This document shows positions 48,913 to 62,187 of a DNA stretch of 64,000 nucleotides, piece after piece; within the stretch, counting starts at the first letter, position 1, and each line of letters starts with the position of its first letter. The translations under genes were made by a program, and so were the position numbers. The notes under the pieces were generated by a model that saw only the letters and a program-made list of their open reading frames with translations, was not told where the DNA came from and searched no databases. The stretch is from Bombus terrestris (Eukaryota; Arthropoda; Insecta; Hymenoptera; Apidae): assembly GCF_910591885.1 (NCBI RefSeq), contig NC_063273.1, positions 2,542,001 through 2,606,000 on the forward strand, read 5' to 3'.

Positions 48913-51900
48913 AATTTTCGAGGGATAGGGACGAGTGGGAGGGTCGCTCGTCGTTCGTCGTCGGCTGGCCCCGGAAAAAATGTATATACTAAGGCCGATT
49001 TTGGTTAAGAATACGCTTCGCATTATTTTTTTTTTCTCTTTCTTTCATCTTCCACTCTTTTGATCAACTTTTAATTTTAACATTAAGGCGCAACGTGATA
49101 AACTTGTACTTTTTTCCTTGATGTGTCTTTTAGATTCTGGCCGAAACTGCGTTTACGTGTGTCATGTGTTAGTGTACGCGTAGTGTGTGTCCGCGAGTGT
49201 TGTAAGTGTGTGCGTACGTATGTGTATGTCCCTCTACATTCGTGTACACGGTGTGTCGCTGTACGCGTGTGTGTGGGTGTGCCGCTAGGCGACCGACGTA
49301 CGCCGCCTTGACGAACACTTATTTGTTGTGTGGTCCGAATTCGCCACGAAAACGTTCGCGCGTGCATCGCGCGAAAGCGTGCACGCGCGCACGCTCTCGC
49401 GAGCTATTCGAGCTGAGTTTTTCTTTTTGGTGTTTGCCGAAAAACGGAATTTTTTTGCTCTCTGTCGCGATGAAACGTCCTGCTTTCGTTCTCCACGATT
49501 TTCACGACATCCATGCAGACTTCGTTAAGTGCGAACGATAGGGACGTTCCTTCACGCCACGTCTCTGTGTGTCGTCTTGTGCGCAACCTAGGACAGCAAT
49601 GAATCAATCCGAAACTTCTCGTGTCGAAAGCGAACTTAGTAAAACGCCGGTAAAACGTACGAAAGGAATGTCCTCGTGTCGAAAGTGGTATAGACATTAA
49701 ATATCATAATGCGTGAAAGTAGGCAGGTTGGCGAGCTAAGACCTCTGTCTCAAGTTCTCCGGAATATCTGTGATTTCTTCGATTCGCGAAGTCGGAGTCT
49801 GCACGACTATCAGCGATGCTATTGTAACGAAAACCGTCTCTGTAACGGCGATCGAGCGACGTAATCGAGTCTTAATTTTATATCTGCTCGTACTTGATGC
49901 GTGATACAACAAAGATATTAATTATCGAATTTACTGTTGGCTCATTTTCGAACGAATCTATTCGAAAATCAAAAAATTGCTCGAAATTTCTCTTTAATTC
50001 TTTTGTATTATCAATCATCGTAATCTTCTGCTTAAGACTTAAGTTTCGTAACTAATTATCGATTAAACATTTCTACTAATCTTTGGCTAACGAAGCTTAA
50101 TGTTCGTCGGAACATTGTTTTAAAGGTATCTCACGATTAAATCGCTCGACGTCAAACGAAATTTCCTGAAGATCTTGCAAGTGATGTTGAAAGGAGAGGA
50201 GACCAGTGATCTGTGTTATCTGTAAAGAACGTGACATTGCGTGGGATTCTTGAGAAGAGAACAGAGACAGAGGTACGAAGCATAAAATGTACTTGCGTGA
50301 GCAGGTTGCCTCGACTCGGCTCGATAAGCTCGAGCTCGGGCCGGAGCGCAGAAAAACAATTCCCACAATATTCTTTACAAGACGTTCCAGCTGACCGGGC
50401 ATGATCGGCGTCGTCGTTCGTCGTCCGGCGTTTTCGTTTATTCTTTTTTTTTTCCCTGTTGTCGACTATCGGATACACCTTTCGAAAAAAATATTTCTGC
50501 TCGAAAGTTTGTTTCCTCCGGGCCGCGCGTGCCGCGTCCACGATCGATCAGGCTTCGACGAAATTTAACGACTAACATTTATTTTTATCAAAGTATTGTC
50601 TGTCTTTGGCGTGATACTTTAAACACTATATAAACCCCTGATGCAAATCCCGGATCGACGAACGATGGCCGACGCGATGCCCAGTTTCGCGTCCCATTGT
50701 TTCACCTCAATCTGCGGAGGGTCTGCGCTTCTATAATATCTCTGAGGACTTCATTGGACTCAACGCGGCGATCTAGCTCACATCCTCACACATCAACGTA
50801 GGTATTTTTCTTTATATTTCGCTTTGTTTTCCTGTTGTTTCGCTGCTACTGCTTGTGTTCTGCTTCTGTTTCATTACTAAATAAGAGTTTCACCTCTTTC
50901 TTATTCCATTTTTTTTTCTATTTTTTCTTCCCTCGCTTTTGTTTCTTTTCTTTCCCTTCTATTAATTCATCTCCTTCATTTGTTCATGGTTCTGTTTTTC
51001 ACACTTTTGTTCTGTTAGTTTTGTATTGTTTATTTGTTTTGTTATGTTTATGTTAATGTTTAGCTTAATAAACCTACGATTCCCTACTACGATAATACGT
51101 ATAACCTAACACGACTTGCCGGTTGAGACGTATGCGCAAGTAATACATGCCAGGAATTACAGATATATTTAAACACAATTTCTCATCTATTCATCTCGTG
51201 TGTGTTCTTCTCGGGTACACGCACGTATCATTCAACCACCCTCTTCCGGTTCCTTGACTCATTCATAGACGAAGGATATCAGACGCAACGATAAATTAGA
51301 AGTTTCGGGACGTAACGTCGGTTTTATTCTTTTCCATTTTCTACCTTTCTTCTTTTCTTCCCTTACGGGAAACTCGGCAAAATCAGCGACGAAAGTCGGG
51401 GAAAGAATTTTCGCAACGGAATCGCCTGTTTGAAACCGCCTCTATCGGCGTTTGTTCTTTTTCCGCTCGAACATTTCCAAGTTGTACGTTGCAACTGTAG
51501 ACGACGAATCAAATTCTTTCGAATAATTTCTCTGGTTTAAATTTTTTCCTTCCATTTTTCTCTTCCTTCGGACGATTTAATATATGACAGTTAGACGATA
51601 AGACAGAAGAAATAAAACAGAACGATTTATATATTCCGTTGCTGATCAACGCTTGTATAACAGAGGGATAATTGACAGTTTGAAAAATACGTCGCGAAAC
51701 ATCGCGAAAACATCGACGAATGACGTTTCGCGAATGAAATTAAAACGGAGGGGTCGGAATGCGTTCCACTGGCAAGCAAGATCCGGTTAAGATTCACACT
51801 TTTCCGCTAGTCATTCGTTGCTCTCACACTCGGTGGCTGAAGGGTTGGATGGATCGTGACACTTTTAGTACCTGCCATTCTTGGTGCTTTGTGTGTATTG

Positions 51901-52964
51901 CCTGCCTCTTTGCAATCGATTATATCCTCCTCGATAGCGCTACTGAGTCGGACGACGGATCTGTAATGGGCCATTTAATCCCGTCCTCTCTCATTCCACT
52001 TTTACCTTTTTTCCTTCCTTTTCTCTTATTTCATTCCTTTTTGTTTCCTTTTTTTTTTTTTCTTTAAATAGATCTCTCTATCACTCGCACTCTCACCGTT
52101 GCTCTTTCTCTCCTTCTCTCGTTTCATCTATTCACACGTAAACGCATGTAATTTCACATATTCACACGTAACAAGGCTTTTTCACGATCGCACTCTCGCT
52201 AGCGAAAGAATTGCCAAAAGTATCGTGCACGAAAAGGGTGGGGGGGAGAAAATTCCTCGTTTAACTTACACTTACAACTGGTCTAATAATTTCTTCTCTT
52301 TCCTCTCCTCTATTCTCGTCTTCTCTCCTAATTTTCTCTCTTCTTTCCACTTTATCATTTACTAGTCTTTTTTTTTTTATATATATGCGGACCTCCCGGT
52401 AGGCAAGGAGGTCGGCTCTCTCTGTATAATTTTTTCTCATTTCTTTTTCTCTTTTCAATTTTTCTTCAACGCATTCATTCGAGTCATCCCGATCATCCCT
52501 CGCATCCGCTCGATTCTCCTTTCGTTCGCTGTCCTGTCGCTCGTCACCATTCTCTCGCTTTTTCTTTCTGTTACTCATCCGCTCTCACTCGTTCTCCCTT
52601 TCTCTTGCTCAACTAGGATCGGTTTGCGCCGAACGTCTATCGCCCGTGGCTCCGAACTCAGTTCCGAAATCGCAATTCGCTTGGATTTCTTCTCAGGCGT
52701 GACTTTTTTTCCCTCTGATTCCCCTTGATCTTTTACCGTTTCTAGACGCCTGTTGTCAGTCCTGATCGTACCTTTCCCCTTTCTATCTCATCTTATCTGC
52801 CTTTCACCTTTTCTCTTTATCTGTTCGAACCTTCCCGAAAAAAATCACCTGTTGAGATCGCGAGATTTCGTGGCTTCAACGACGGTCGCATCAAGGACAC
52901 TTGGCTCCCTACACGCTTCTACACCATTCCCAATTTCGTCGGTTTCCATCTCTATCCCCTTAAA

Positions 52965-52992
52965 CCCCACCCACCCACCCACCCTCCCGCCC
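52965..52992. repeat. (CCCA)n C-rich tract
   Basis: About six CCCA or CCCT units on the plus strand. The complementary strand has repeated GGG triplets, a potential G-quadruplex on the prospero-sense strand. Confidence 0.75.
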
Positions 52993-55216
52993 AGATTCCC
53001 GACTTGAACGGATCCTCGATCGCGCGACGAATTCCGAGAGGTTCGGTTTCTTCGAGGCCTAACGTTATCTACGTATATAGCCAGGCCTCGAGTCTCGTCG
53101 ATTTAGAGCTCGAGAAACTGATCGATTCGAGGCGACGTGGAAATTTTTCGTTCATCGACTAGACGAGATCCGAAACTGACGAGGAATCGCGTAACCGTGG
53201 GATCTAATCGTGGAGTTTGAGACATTTCGAGAGCTGGAGTATCAACAGCCTCTCGTTCTTCGTAATCTGTGTACCTACTGAAAAGGTGCGCGCTTGTTCC
53301 GTAGGAAAAGAAGGAAAGAAGGGATGGCGTAGGGGCGAGTCAACCCCTTGCAGGCGGTTTTAGGTCGCTGGGGGAGTGCCGTCAGTGGTTTTTATAATTC
53401 GAGGTAGTTCAACGGCAATTGATGTGGTCGTGTGGGACGGAGGGTTGTTTATTTAAAGCTGCTGGCCGACGTTCAGGCTAGAAGGCGAAGCGATAGGAAC
53501 TTTAATTTAGAATTTTCGCTACCTCTACGAATTTTTTTCATATCACACTTGCTCGTTCTCTCTTTCGCGCGTGCTCTCATCCCTTTCGCACGTTTAATCT
53601 TTCATTCTCTCCCTCCCTTTCACGCTTGTCCACGAAATAGATTTTTCAAAAATTGCGCCAAAGACATTAGAAACTAATTCTCTCGATCTTAGTCCCTTTT
53701 CATTTTTCCTTGTTCTTTTTTGCAAAATTTCTCACGTTGAATCTGTTCGTCGTTGCCCTTTAAACAAACAACCCCTAATCGAAAACGAGCGAAACGTTCA
53801 TCCGCGGTGAAACGCAAGCTATTGCACGATTAACGCGAAATCATGAACCGAAGAACGAGAAACGATTTACATCGACATAGAAACGAATCACGTGTTTTAA
53901 TATCGCAGCCTGCAAGGGATCGAGTCTCTGTGCTCGAGGCAGGAGTATCCACTGCCTTCTCTACCGTTCTGTAAATCAAATCGAGAAACATACAGTCTCG
54001 CATCTCGCTGTCTGGAACGAACAATTTTCCACGGTATACGTAACACGTATTTACTCGCTAAATCAAAGAACTAATTGCTTAAGGTTAATTCGACGGCACC
54101 GGAGTGATCCACGGCATCCTCGAGTTCCCTGTAACCAATCGCAAAACGGAGAATCGATATTACGATACACGCGATGATATGTCCACTGTCGATAGTTGGA
54201 TACGTTGCGTCTCCACCATCGACGAATTTTTCTTTTTCTCCTTTTTCTTTTCCATTTTTATTCTTCAGAAAGAAGTCACCAAAATTCGAAAGTACCTGAC
54301 ACCTCTCGAAATTCTCGACCGTAGGGCTCGACGTTATCGTCTCCTTCGCCTCGCGTTAATTTCTCATTTCGTCCGACTTTTCATGTTTTTATGTTGTTTT
54401 TTTAAATTTTTCTTAAAAAAGTTTTAGTCGCTCTCACCTAAAAATCCCCTACCGAAACGTATTGTAGACTTAACGTGCTACGTGTACTACGAGATTATCA
54501 CACAGAAAGTTTGCTCACTCGGTGTCAACAATCAGTAATTTCTTCTCCTCTATCATCTCCTCTAATCTTCTTCAATTATCTCTTTCCCTTGTTTCTTTTT
54601 ACTTTTTCCTTTTTCTTTTTTAGTTTCCTTACGCACGCGCTCCCTTGCATTTAAAAACATAGCTTCTCGCACCGTTCTCTCGCGTCACTAAATAATCTAT
54701 CACTCTGTCCGCGTTTTCACTCGCTGTCTCTCTCCCCCTTCCTCCGTATGCTTTCCCACGTTCTCTCCCTCTCTTTCTCTCGCATTAACTTCAGTCGTAC
54801 GCAACTTTTCTCGAAAAGACAAGAAAAGAAAAAAAAAAAAAGAAAAAAAAGACGAAGAAAGAAAGACAACACGAAGTTTTCGTTTTCTTTCGTTCCTAGA
54901 CTAATTTTTAATATCGCGCGCGTACTCCGTTTCCGCGGGAGGCGCGATTCGCGTGTTCGCGATATCGGACTCTACGGAGATAAAGAAAAAAAAGACACGA
55001 TTTTATATATCTTCCCTACTTTATCTTTTATTTCTCTTTCCTCTCTTACTCTCGCTCTACGCATTCTTTCGCTCTATGTGTCGCGTGCGTTGCATTACGT
55101 CACGTAAATCTTCCGTAAACGCGTATTTCGTTATAATAAATATACCCTAATTACGCTCCTAATAGTTTGAGGAATTATTATTCTCGATGAACATACTTCG
55201 AAGTATTCACAGCTTC

Positions 55217-55217
55217 C

Positions 55218-55269
<52 letters not shown>

Positions 55270-55280
55270 TTCTATCTCTC
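55217..55280. repeat. (CT)n microsatellite
   Basis: More than twenty-five CT units with few interruptions. Confidence 0.9.
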
Positions 55281-58200
55281 GTCCTCACTGTCGTTCTAAC
55301 TCTCTCGAGGTGTTCATTTCTCACTAACGTTCTCTCTCGCAACACGCACACCCAACGTTCTCGTTGTGCTCATTCTCTCTTACGCTCGGATTTAGTCCGC
55401 ACTCTCTCACAGCTATTTCCTAATTTCTTACATTTTTTTTCCACATTTTTTATCACGACGATTCTCGAACTCGATAGTAATAATCGTAATAATAATATAT
55501 AATCATATAATAATAATTAGTTTATTAGTGTGTGTGTGTAATCTGTTTTTTTAAGTATTTTTTTCGCTTCGCCCGCCCATTTCACGGAGCGGCTCACAAT
55601 CCTCTTCCTCTGCAGCGTGATACGACCTTCCGCTCGGCTTGTCTTTTAGTATATTTACGTTTTCTTATTTTTCGCATTAATTACCGTTAGTTTAATCGTT
55701 TATATAATAATTAATAACTTGCAAGTGTTAACGTTAAATACTATTACTTAATTCTGCTTACACGTGTTCCTTAAAACTTACGCGTTTAGGTATATGTACG
55801 TATGCTTATTATTCCATTTCCATCCTTTTCCTTTTCATTTCATTAAAAACAATTCACTCGTTTCCTTCTCGCTTATTTATCTCTCGTATCTCGCACTTTC
55901 TCTTTCTCCTGCTTCAAGTCATCTCGTTTCGTCTCGTCTACTCGTTCTCCGTGCTACGGCCCCGCTGCACAAAACGTAATAACGGCGAGTCGATCGGCTT
56001 TCTTCTTTTTCTCCTCCGTTTCTCTTCCTTTTCTCACAGTCTCGCCATCCACATATTCGTACCTCGAGCAGGAATCGCGCGGACTCTTTTTCCCGTGAAA
56101 GTTTCGTCGGCACAGGGAATCCCTTTCGTTCTCTTCAATTTCGAGCCCGCGTTAATTTCCTTCTCTTTCTCATTCTTCGTCTCTCGACGAGCCTCCGTGA
56201 TAACGTCGAACGACGTCCTCGTTGTCTAACGATTGATAACGACCCGAACGATTAGCAACCCTTTCCAGATCGCTTTCACAAATTCACGGTCCTCGATCGT
56301 TCTCGTACGAACGGTGAAGGCCGCGATTTTGATCGTTCGAGCGGAGGAATTTTTCGCGAGAGACGAGAGAATGCAGCTGGTCACGGGTTTCGGTTCCGTT
56401 TCGCTGTGTTTCTCGTCTTCGGACATCGAGCACGTGTTCGCGATTCGTTTGCGTGATCCGTGGCGGTTCGTCCTTCGCGCCGGGACCCTTGATCCTCGAT
56501 CGACGGAGAAAGAAATCGAAAATCGCTTATCTGCTATTGCTTACGAGAATTAGGTTTCGACGTGTGCTTTCCTCGGTTTAACGGAGATGTATCGCTCTTG
56601 TTGCTTCTAGTACCCACTGCTTTTTTTCACTTTTTTTTTTCGATATTTTTTAATCAATTATCTGCTTTTATCGTATATATTGTGTGTTTAACGTATCTAG
56701 ATTTTCAGAACGCTCACAAACGACGTGGCGAGCCTCTGTCTGCGATGAGAAGGACGACTCGGGATTTTTCTATTTCGTTTTTGGAAATGGATTTTGTCCC
56801 GGTTTCGAACTGTCGGTCAACTGTTGGCATGCTTCTGTTTTTCTGTTTTAAGCGTGTGGATGATTGGAAGGCTGGAGTTTTCGCTCCAGCCTTAAGCTTC
56901 TTTGGTTCTGTTTTCAGCTGTTTCAACGAATTACCTGCTATTGATCGTTTGTTAATTTCTGTTTTTCCCTTAGGATATTACTTTCTATTGGCTGGCTGTT
57001 ACTGTTTGTCGCAATAATGGCGGAGTATCAGGGTGCTTACTATTTTTACGCGGTTCCATTATAGATAAGTGTTTTCTTAATTTTAAGTTTTGCTTTCTGT
57101 TTTTTTTTCTTTTTTTTTGGCTAACGGTGTGTATGGCAGTTAAATGTTTTTTTTTTCATTTATGGTTACGAGGAGAATGCTCCGTTTTATTGGAGAAAGA
57201 CGTTGACGCGTAGCTACGTGCAAGCGCAAAGTGCTATCTGCGAATATCGCGGTAGCGAGCTCAGTTTAATCCACGAATGCGTTTTGCGAATAAAATTACT
57301 AGTCTCCACTTAATCGGTTGATCGTTGATCTGCACGCGTGTACAGTTAATAAGAGACAGAACATTAAATAAATTTGTAAAAAAATAATCGATCTCCAGGA
57401 TCCTTCGAAATTTTATACGTCGATAAATTTTTCTCCACCGTATTATAATTCGTTACGCAACGATCAATTCGCTTAACAATTACAGCGAATACTATCAGCT
57501 TTTCTCTCACTTTGCCTAGTAGATGTCTCGAATTTCCATCGTTATCGGCTAGCAATACCTATTATACCAATGCAAAAAATCGAGTTATAGACGTTTAACG
57601 ATCAAGCAGCGTGCGACGAAAAGTTTTGTCGGGCAAATTTCAACGAATCGACAAATGTGTTTGCGAGGCGCAAACGCGCGGGATTTGCGACATGCGCTCG
57701 CTGTCCCGCGTCGATCGCTTCGCGCATTGGTAGATTAAATCTCCCTCGAGATTCACTGCTAAATTTCCCCTGGCGAATGATGATGTTGTCGCTGATCGCA
57801 GATGCGAGTAGAACGTAGGAACTGAGCACCGAACGAGCACGGGGATCGTACGCGGACAACGCGGATCGTTCAGCCGGAAATCGCGATCTCGAGTCGCAGG
57901 TACGTGATCGTCGTTTCGAAAAATCCCCTAAAACGAATAATTTGTTAAATATTCAATCTTTGCAACACGTTTCATCCCCGCTCCGTTCCTTAGCTCCCCG
58001 AACGTAAACACTTTTTAGACCAAAATCTTAGGCCAACGCCGAAGGAGATGTGCTACGTTAATTTTAGGCCACTGTCTAATCGTATCTAAGAGTCGAAAGT
58101 TTCCATAAATTTACATCAGCCCTTGTCCCATAAACGTCTTTTTCTGCGTTTTACTTTATGTAACCTCTTTTTATCATTTGCTAACTCTTCGTAGCGATTC

Positions 58201-59121
58201 GACTCGATCAACGTCGATTTCCAGCTTGAACACCGTCACCGCGATCTTCATTTTCAGATATACGAGACTCGTTCGGTTTTCGGATTGAAGGTAGGCCGGG
58301 TATGCGGCAGTCGAATATGTTCGAAACGTCTGAGCTCGAGACAATTCGCCAGGTGTCGCATTCAAATCTACAATTTCGATGTGGGACTTGAAGAGAGATG
58401 GGAACAGGGAATGTAACGCATGACGGTGGTTTATATTATAACGCTAACACAACAGCATGAAACGCAAAACGTAAAACGTGGCCGCGGTTAATGGTAAATA
58501 AAATAAACGAAGACAAATCAGAGTCCAATGTGTCGTTTTTATTCCTCGTAAATAATAAATAAAATAATAATCAATAGATCGATCGTTAAAATTAAAATAT
58601 TAGTGACTCGTGACTAGGTTAAGACTCACCGCTTACAGAAACGTGTGTGTGTATGTATACGTGTACGTACGCGTGTCTCTTCTCTCTTTTCATTTTCTTT
58701 TTTTCTTTTTTTATTTGCTCCCTTTCTCTGTTGTGTACACTTGTATAAACTCATGCTTAATTGTAATGATAATCATAATAATGGTAATAAGAATAATGAT
58801 CATCGTGGTACAATAACTAAAATACACAATAATAACTAAAATGTCAAAACATAGACGAAAAGTATCGTTGAATGAACGGGGTACGAAAGTGTTTTGATAG
58901 AAGGGGTCTCATCTTAACGTAAAAGGGAAAATGGAAATGCAAAAGGGACACAGGAATTTACGAACAAGGGACATCGTGTCGTTCGATACGGTGATACTTA
59001 TGCGACGCGAAACTAGGGGTGAACTACAATGCCAAACAAATAAAATCAATGACTACCGCTGATCACCTCCGTGATAATCGCGATTTAAACAAAAATCGTC
59101 ACATAATATACATAACATAAC

Positions 59122-59161
59122 TGATAATAATAGTACTGATAATAATGATAATAGTAATAGC

Positions 59162-59212
<51 letters not shown>

Positions 59213-59260
59213 TTTAATAATAATAGTGCACATAATAGCGAGAATAATAGTGGTAGTAAA
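59122..59260. repeat. (AAT)n microsatellite with degenerate flanks
   Basis: A perfect AAT core at about 59162-59212 lies inside a longer GATAAT/AGTAAT degenerate array. Confidence 0.9.
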
Positions 59261-59724
59261 GGTGAGAAGGTAATTAGGTTAACTTACAAGAACTCGCTAC
59301 CACCCGAGACATATGTATAATTATAATAATCATATTATATGGTACGATAAGTTATCTACAAAACCGTCTATATGTATATAAGGGGAAAAGAAAACAAACG
59401 TTCGTAGTAAGAGAACATGTGTAGACTCGGGCAATGAATTCTCGCGTCAAAATCCGCATTTGCCTCTGCGTATGTGTATGTATAATGTGGTCTGTACAAC
59501 GTTCGAAAACGGGTATCTAATACACCGTGTAATGTGTGTGTATGTGGACGTGTAAGTGTGTGAATGCGTATACGTGTGCTTGAATGTGTACGCGCGCGCG
59601 AGTGTCGTGTGCTATAGGTCGGATACAAGTGGAATAAGGGAGGCGCGGGTGGCTAACCCTTTGTCACACATTCCTTACGCAATTTTAATCGCGCCAACAT
59701 CCGTCTTTCGTTTTATATGCCTAT

Positions 59725-59860
59725 TATATATATACATATAATTTTATGTAATTATACATATATATATCTATGTATATCTTTTATACTTCAAATTTTTCTC
59801 ATATATATATAGGTATATATATATTTATACATGTGTGTATATATACATATATACGTTTTT
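59725..59860. repeat. TA-rich simple sequence
   Basis: Interrupted TATA and TACATA runs over about 135 bp. Confidence 0.8.
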
Positions 59861-60063
59861 AATATAATCTACTTTATATTAGTTACGCACCGGCGTACGA
59901 TTGTTTTTTTTTTTTTTTGTTTTTGTTTTAGCCTCTTTTTAATCTATATCAACTTTCTCCTCCCTCCCCGTTGTTACTCGATGATAATTGTTACTTTTTC
60001 CTTTCCTCGTATATGTATGTTCGTTTGAATTAAGTTTGCCGAATCTAAATGTCTACAACACGT

Positions 60064-60073
60064 TTTATTTATT
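60064..60073 (-). terminator. Candidate poly(A) signal pair for a minus-strand transcript
   Basis: Two overlapping AATAAA hexamers occur on the minus strand, about 1.94 kb downstream of the prospero stop codon. This would give a short 3' UTR isoform. Other AATAAA hexamers on this strand (for example 60593-60598) are alternatives; hexamers are frequent by chance in AT-rich DNA. Confidence 0.25.
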
Positions 60074-61761
60074 TCTGAAAAATTAATCGCCGGTGCTGGA
60101 TCGTTTTCGTTAAAATATCTCGTACGTTTACGCGTTCGTTCGCCCCTCCCTGTTGTCGTCCCTGTTACTCATACTCCTGTCACTGCGACTAGCCTAACCT
60201 CGTTAATATTCTATCAATTAATCATTAATAAAAACATCTCTCTACGTAATTTACTTTTGTTTTACGCGCAATATTATACGTGCACCGCGGACATTTTCTC
60301 TCCGTTTACAATCGCGTTTCGTTTTCGTTCTCTTGTTTTCGCGAGAGCGAACTTCGAACCGAGAAAAATACAACGACAGAGAATTTTCCTTCTTGCCAAG
60401 TTAAATCGACATTTGTTTCGCGATACGCTCGAGTTTTTCGACATTCGCGCGTCACGCTCGTCCGAATACGGAATTTTCGAGGCTTTCACCGGGTTAGGAA
60501 TGTTCATCGTTGGTTATAATCTACGTTTTAATTTCCATCGAATAGAACCAAGCATATTCGCGACGATTTCCAACGTGTCCTTCGATTTTTCGTTTATTTT
60601 GACATGGTGCGATTACGAGACAAAAATCTTATGTACAACTTAAGAGAAGGGATTTTATATGTTGCTAGCCTTCCTACGCAGGTTTTCCTGCGTGTTCCGG
60701 CCGTTTCTATCTTTCTTATGGAAAAATGTTACTTCCGTTGAAGAAAAGAACATCGGGTTTCGTTCCCGTCGATTCGGTACGAACCGCCATCCTAGCATTC
60801 TCGTTGGGAACAACGAATCATCCAGGCTCTCCCTGTGTCGGAGCCAGTCTGTTGCAGTGATCGCGCTATAGAAACTAATGCTACCGAGACGACGTTCGAC
60901 AGGGGTGCGATCGAATCACGAGGTCCGCGCTTTGAGGAAAAAAAAAAAGATGCCACGAGGTACGCAGCGTGACGAATGCCGAGTGAAACTGGCCATCGTT
61001 GTTCCATACCGTTTCGAAACGACTCGAAACGAAGGGTTTTGTTAGCCGTTTGTTGCGAGTCGTTTCCGGAAGATCCACGAGAAGGGTTCCTCTTCTGCCT
61101 CTCAACCGGAAGCTGCGGAGGATCCGTCCAGCGGAACTCGCTCCATCATCAGTAGATAATAAGTATCATCGGTTTCTCTAGAAACGTGAACAAATATAGC
61201 TATCATCGTTTACACACCTCGTCAACGTTCGTTCGAACGAAAGCCACCCATCGGTCGTCGTCGCGGGTTATTACGCTCCTTAATGCCTACTCGGAGAAAC
61301 GAGTGTCTTAAAATTAGGCGATATTCATCGGTGAACCGTATTATGTACGCAACAAATCGAAACAATAGGTACTCTCGACGCTCGAAGCTGTGTATCGTGT
61401 AATTCCTTGCCGTTCGTTGACCACGCTTTCGTCCTGTTTTCTTCCGCTTCCTCCAAAGACCGTCGGTTTCGGTATCGGTGTTGTCCACGGTAAGGAAAGG
61501 GTGGATAGTTCGTGGCCTCGTTAGTAACTCACAGTGTGCCGATCGAGAGACGTTCGATCGGCTAATTAAAGGCACGAAGCGTATAATAATTATCCACCCA
61601 TCTCGCGCGTAGACATAGTCTCGTGATTAGGTCACAGCCTGATCCTTCGTCGGCACTCCTCATCGTTCCTGCTGATGATCGATGCCTCCGTACGTCGCGT
61701 GTTCATTCGTTCCGTTCGTTCTTCCTGAACGTTGTGTGTACAATCTCCCTAACTCTCTCAT

Positions 61762-61815
61762 GTTCTCTCTCTCTCTTTCTTTCTCTCCCTCTCACGTTCT
61801 CTCTCACGCTCGTTT
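61762..61815. repeat. (CT)n-rich tract in the presumed prospero 3' UTR
   Basis: CT runs about 200 bases downstream of the prospero stop. On the sense strand it reads as GA-rich sequence. Confidence 0.85.
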
Positions 61816-62007
61816 TGCGATATGTTAGTTTAAGGATACCTGAACGCGCTTTACGCGAAGGACGTGTACCTCCTGGCGGATGCGATCCTTCTTCGCTGAC
61901 CGTTCCTTCTTTCGCTATATATTTTTGGTTTCTTGGTTTTACCGGGAGCCGACGAGCGCTGATGAGCCCGCGCACCACGAAGAGCAAGAGCCACGCGACC
62001 TCCTGAT

Positions 62008-62187
62008 TTAACCGAGCTGCTGCAGGAAGTTCGGGGTCTTGAAGTACTCCGGTACCGGGTCGTCCAGCCTCGAGATCACTTTGTAGATGGACTTTTTCCA
62101 GCTCTGTTCGGTGTCCTTGCCACCCTGAATCGCCTTGAAGAATTCTTTTAGCGTTTGTTCGACCACAAACCTGAAGTTGCTCGGCAC
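62008..62187 (-). CDS. pros: prospero, last coding exon (C-terminal half of Prospero domain)
   Basis: This exon encodes the last 59 residues of the homeodomain transcription factor Prospero, which controls neural progenitor differentiation in insects. On the minus strand it starts right after a TTTGCAG acceptor, reads VPSNFRFVVEQTLKEFF, continues through KDTEQSWKKSIYKVISRLDD and PVPEYFKTPNFLQQLG, and ends in TAA at 62008-62010. This closely matches the known C terminus of Prospero/Prox1 proteins (Drosophila ends FLEQLE), where the Prospero domain packs on the homeodomain and helps DNA binding and nuclear export control. The preceding exon at 63607-63751 ends in phase 0 with ...NNHIE, giving the uninterrupted family sequence HIEVPSNFRF. 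An upstream methionine in the same frame is intronic and not used. Identification is firm. Confidence 0.97.
   Translation of the reverse strand: MPSNFRFVVEQTLKEFFKAIQGGKDTEQSWKKSIYKVISRLDDPVPEYFKTPNFLQQLG

Larger units (their letters stand above)
28900..62007 (-). other. Strand-asymmetric region, possible very long prospero 3' UTR or downstream transcript
   Basis: Across about 33 kb the plus strand is pyrimidine-rich. By eye I count about 30 runs of eight or more T but only about three of eight or more A, and most CT tracts are on this strand. The bias is not evident to the left of about 29 kb, and it stops at the prospero stop codon. Open frames here are F/S/L/R-rich plus-strand translations of low-complexity DNA or their minus-strand E/K/R-rich complements, with no known domain. 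A purine-rich minus strand is compatible with one long untranslated region of prospero; neuronal transcription factors of insects are known for long 3' UTRs. How far the mature transcript reaches cannot be read from sequence; tandem AATAAA hexamers at 60064-60073 (-) are one early stopping point. Confidence 0.35.
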
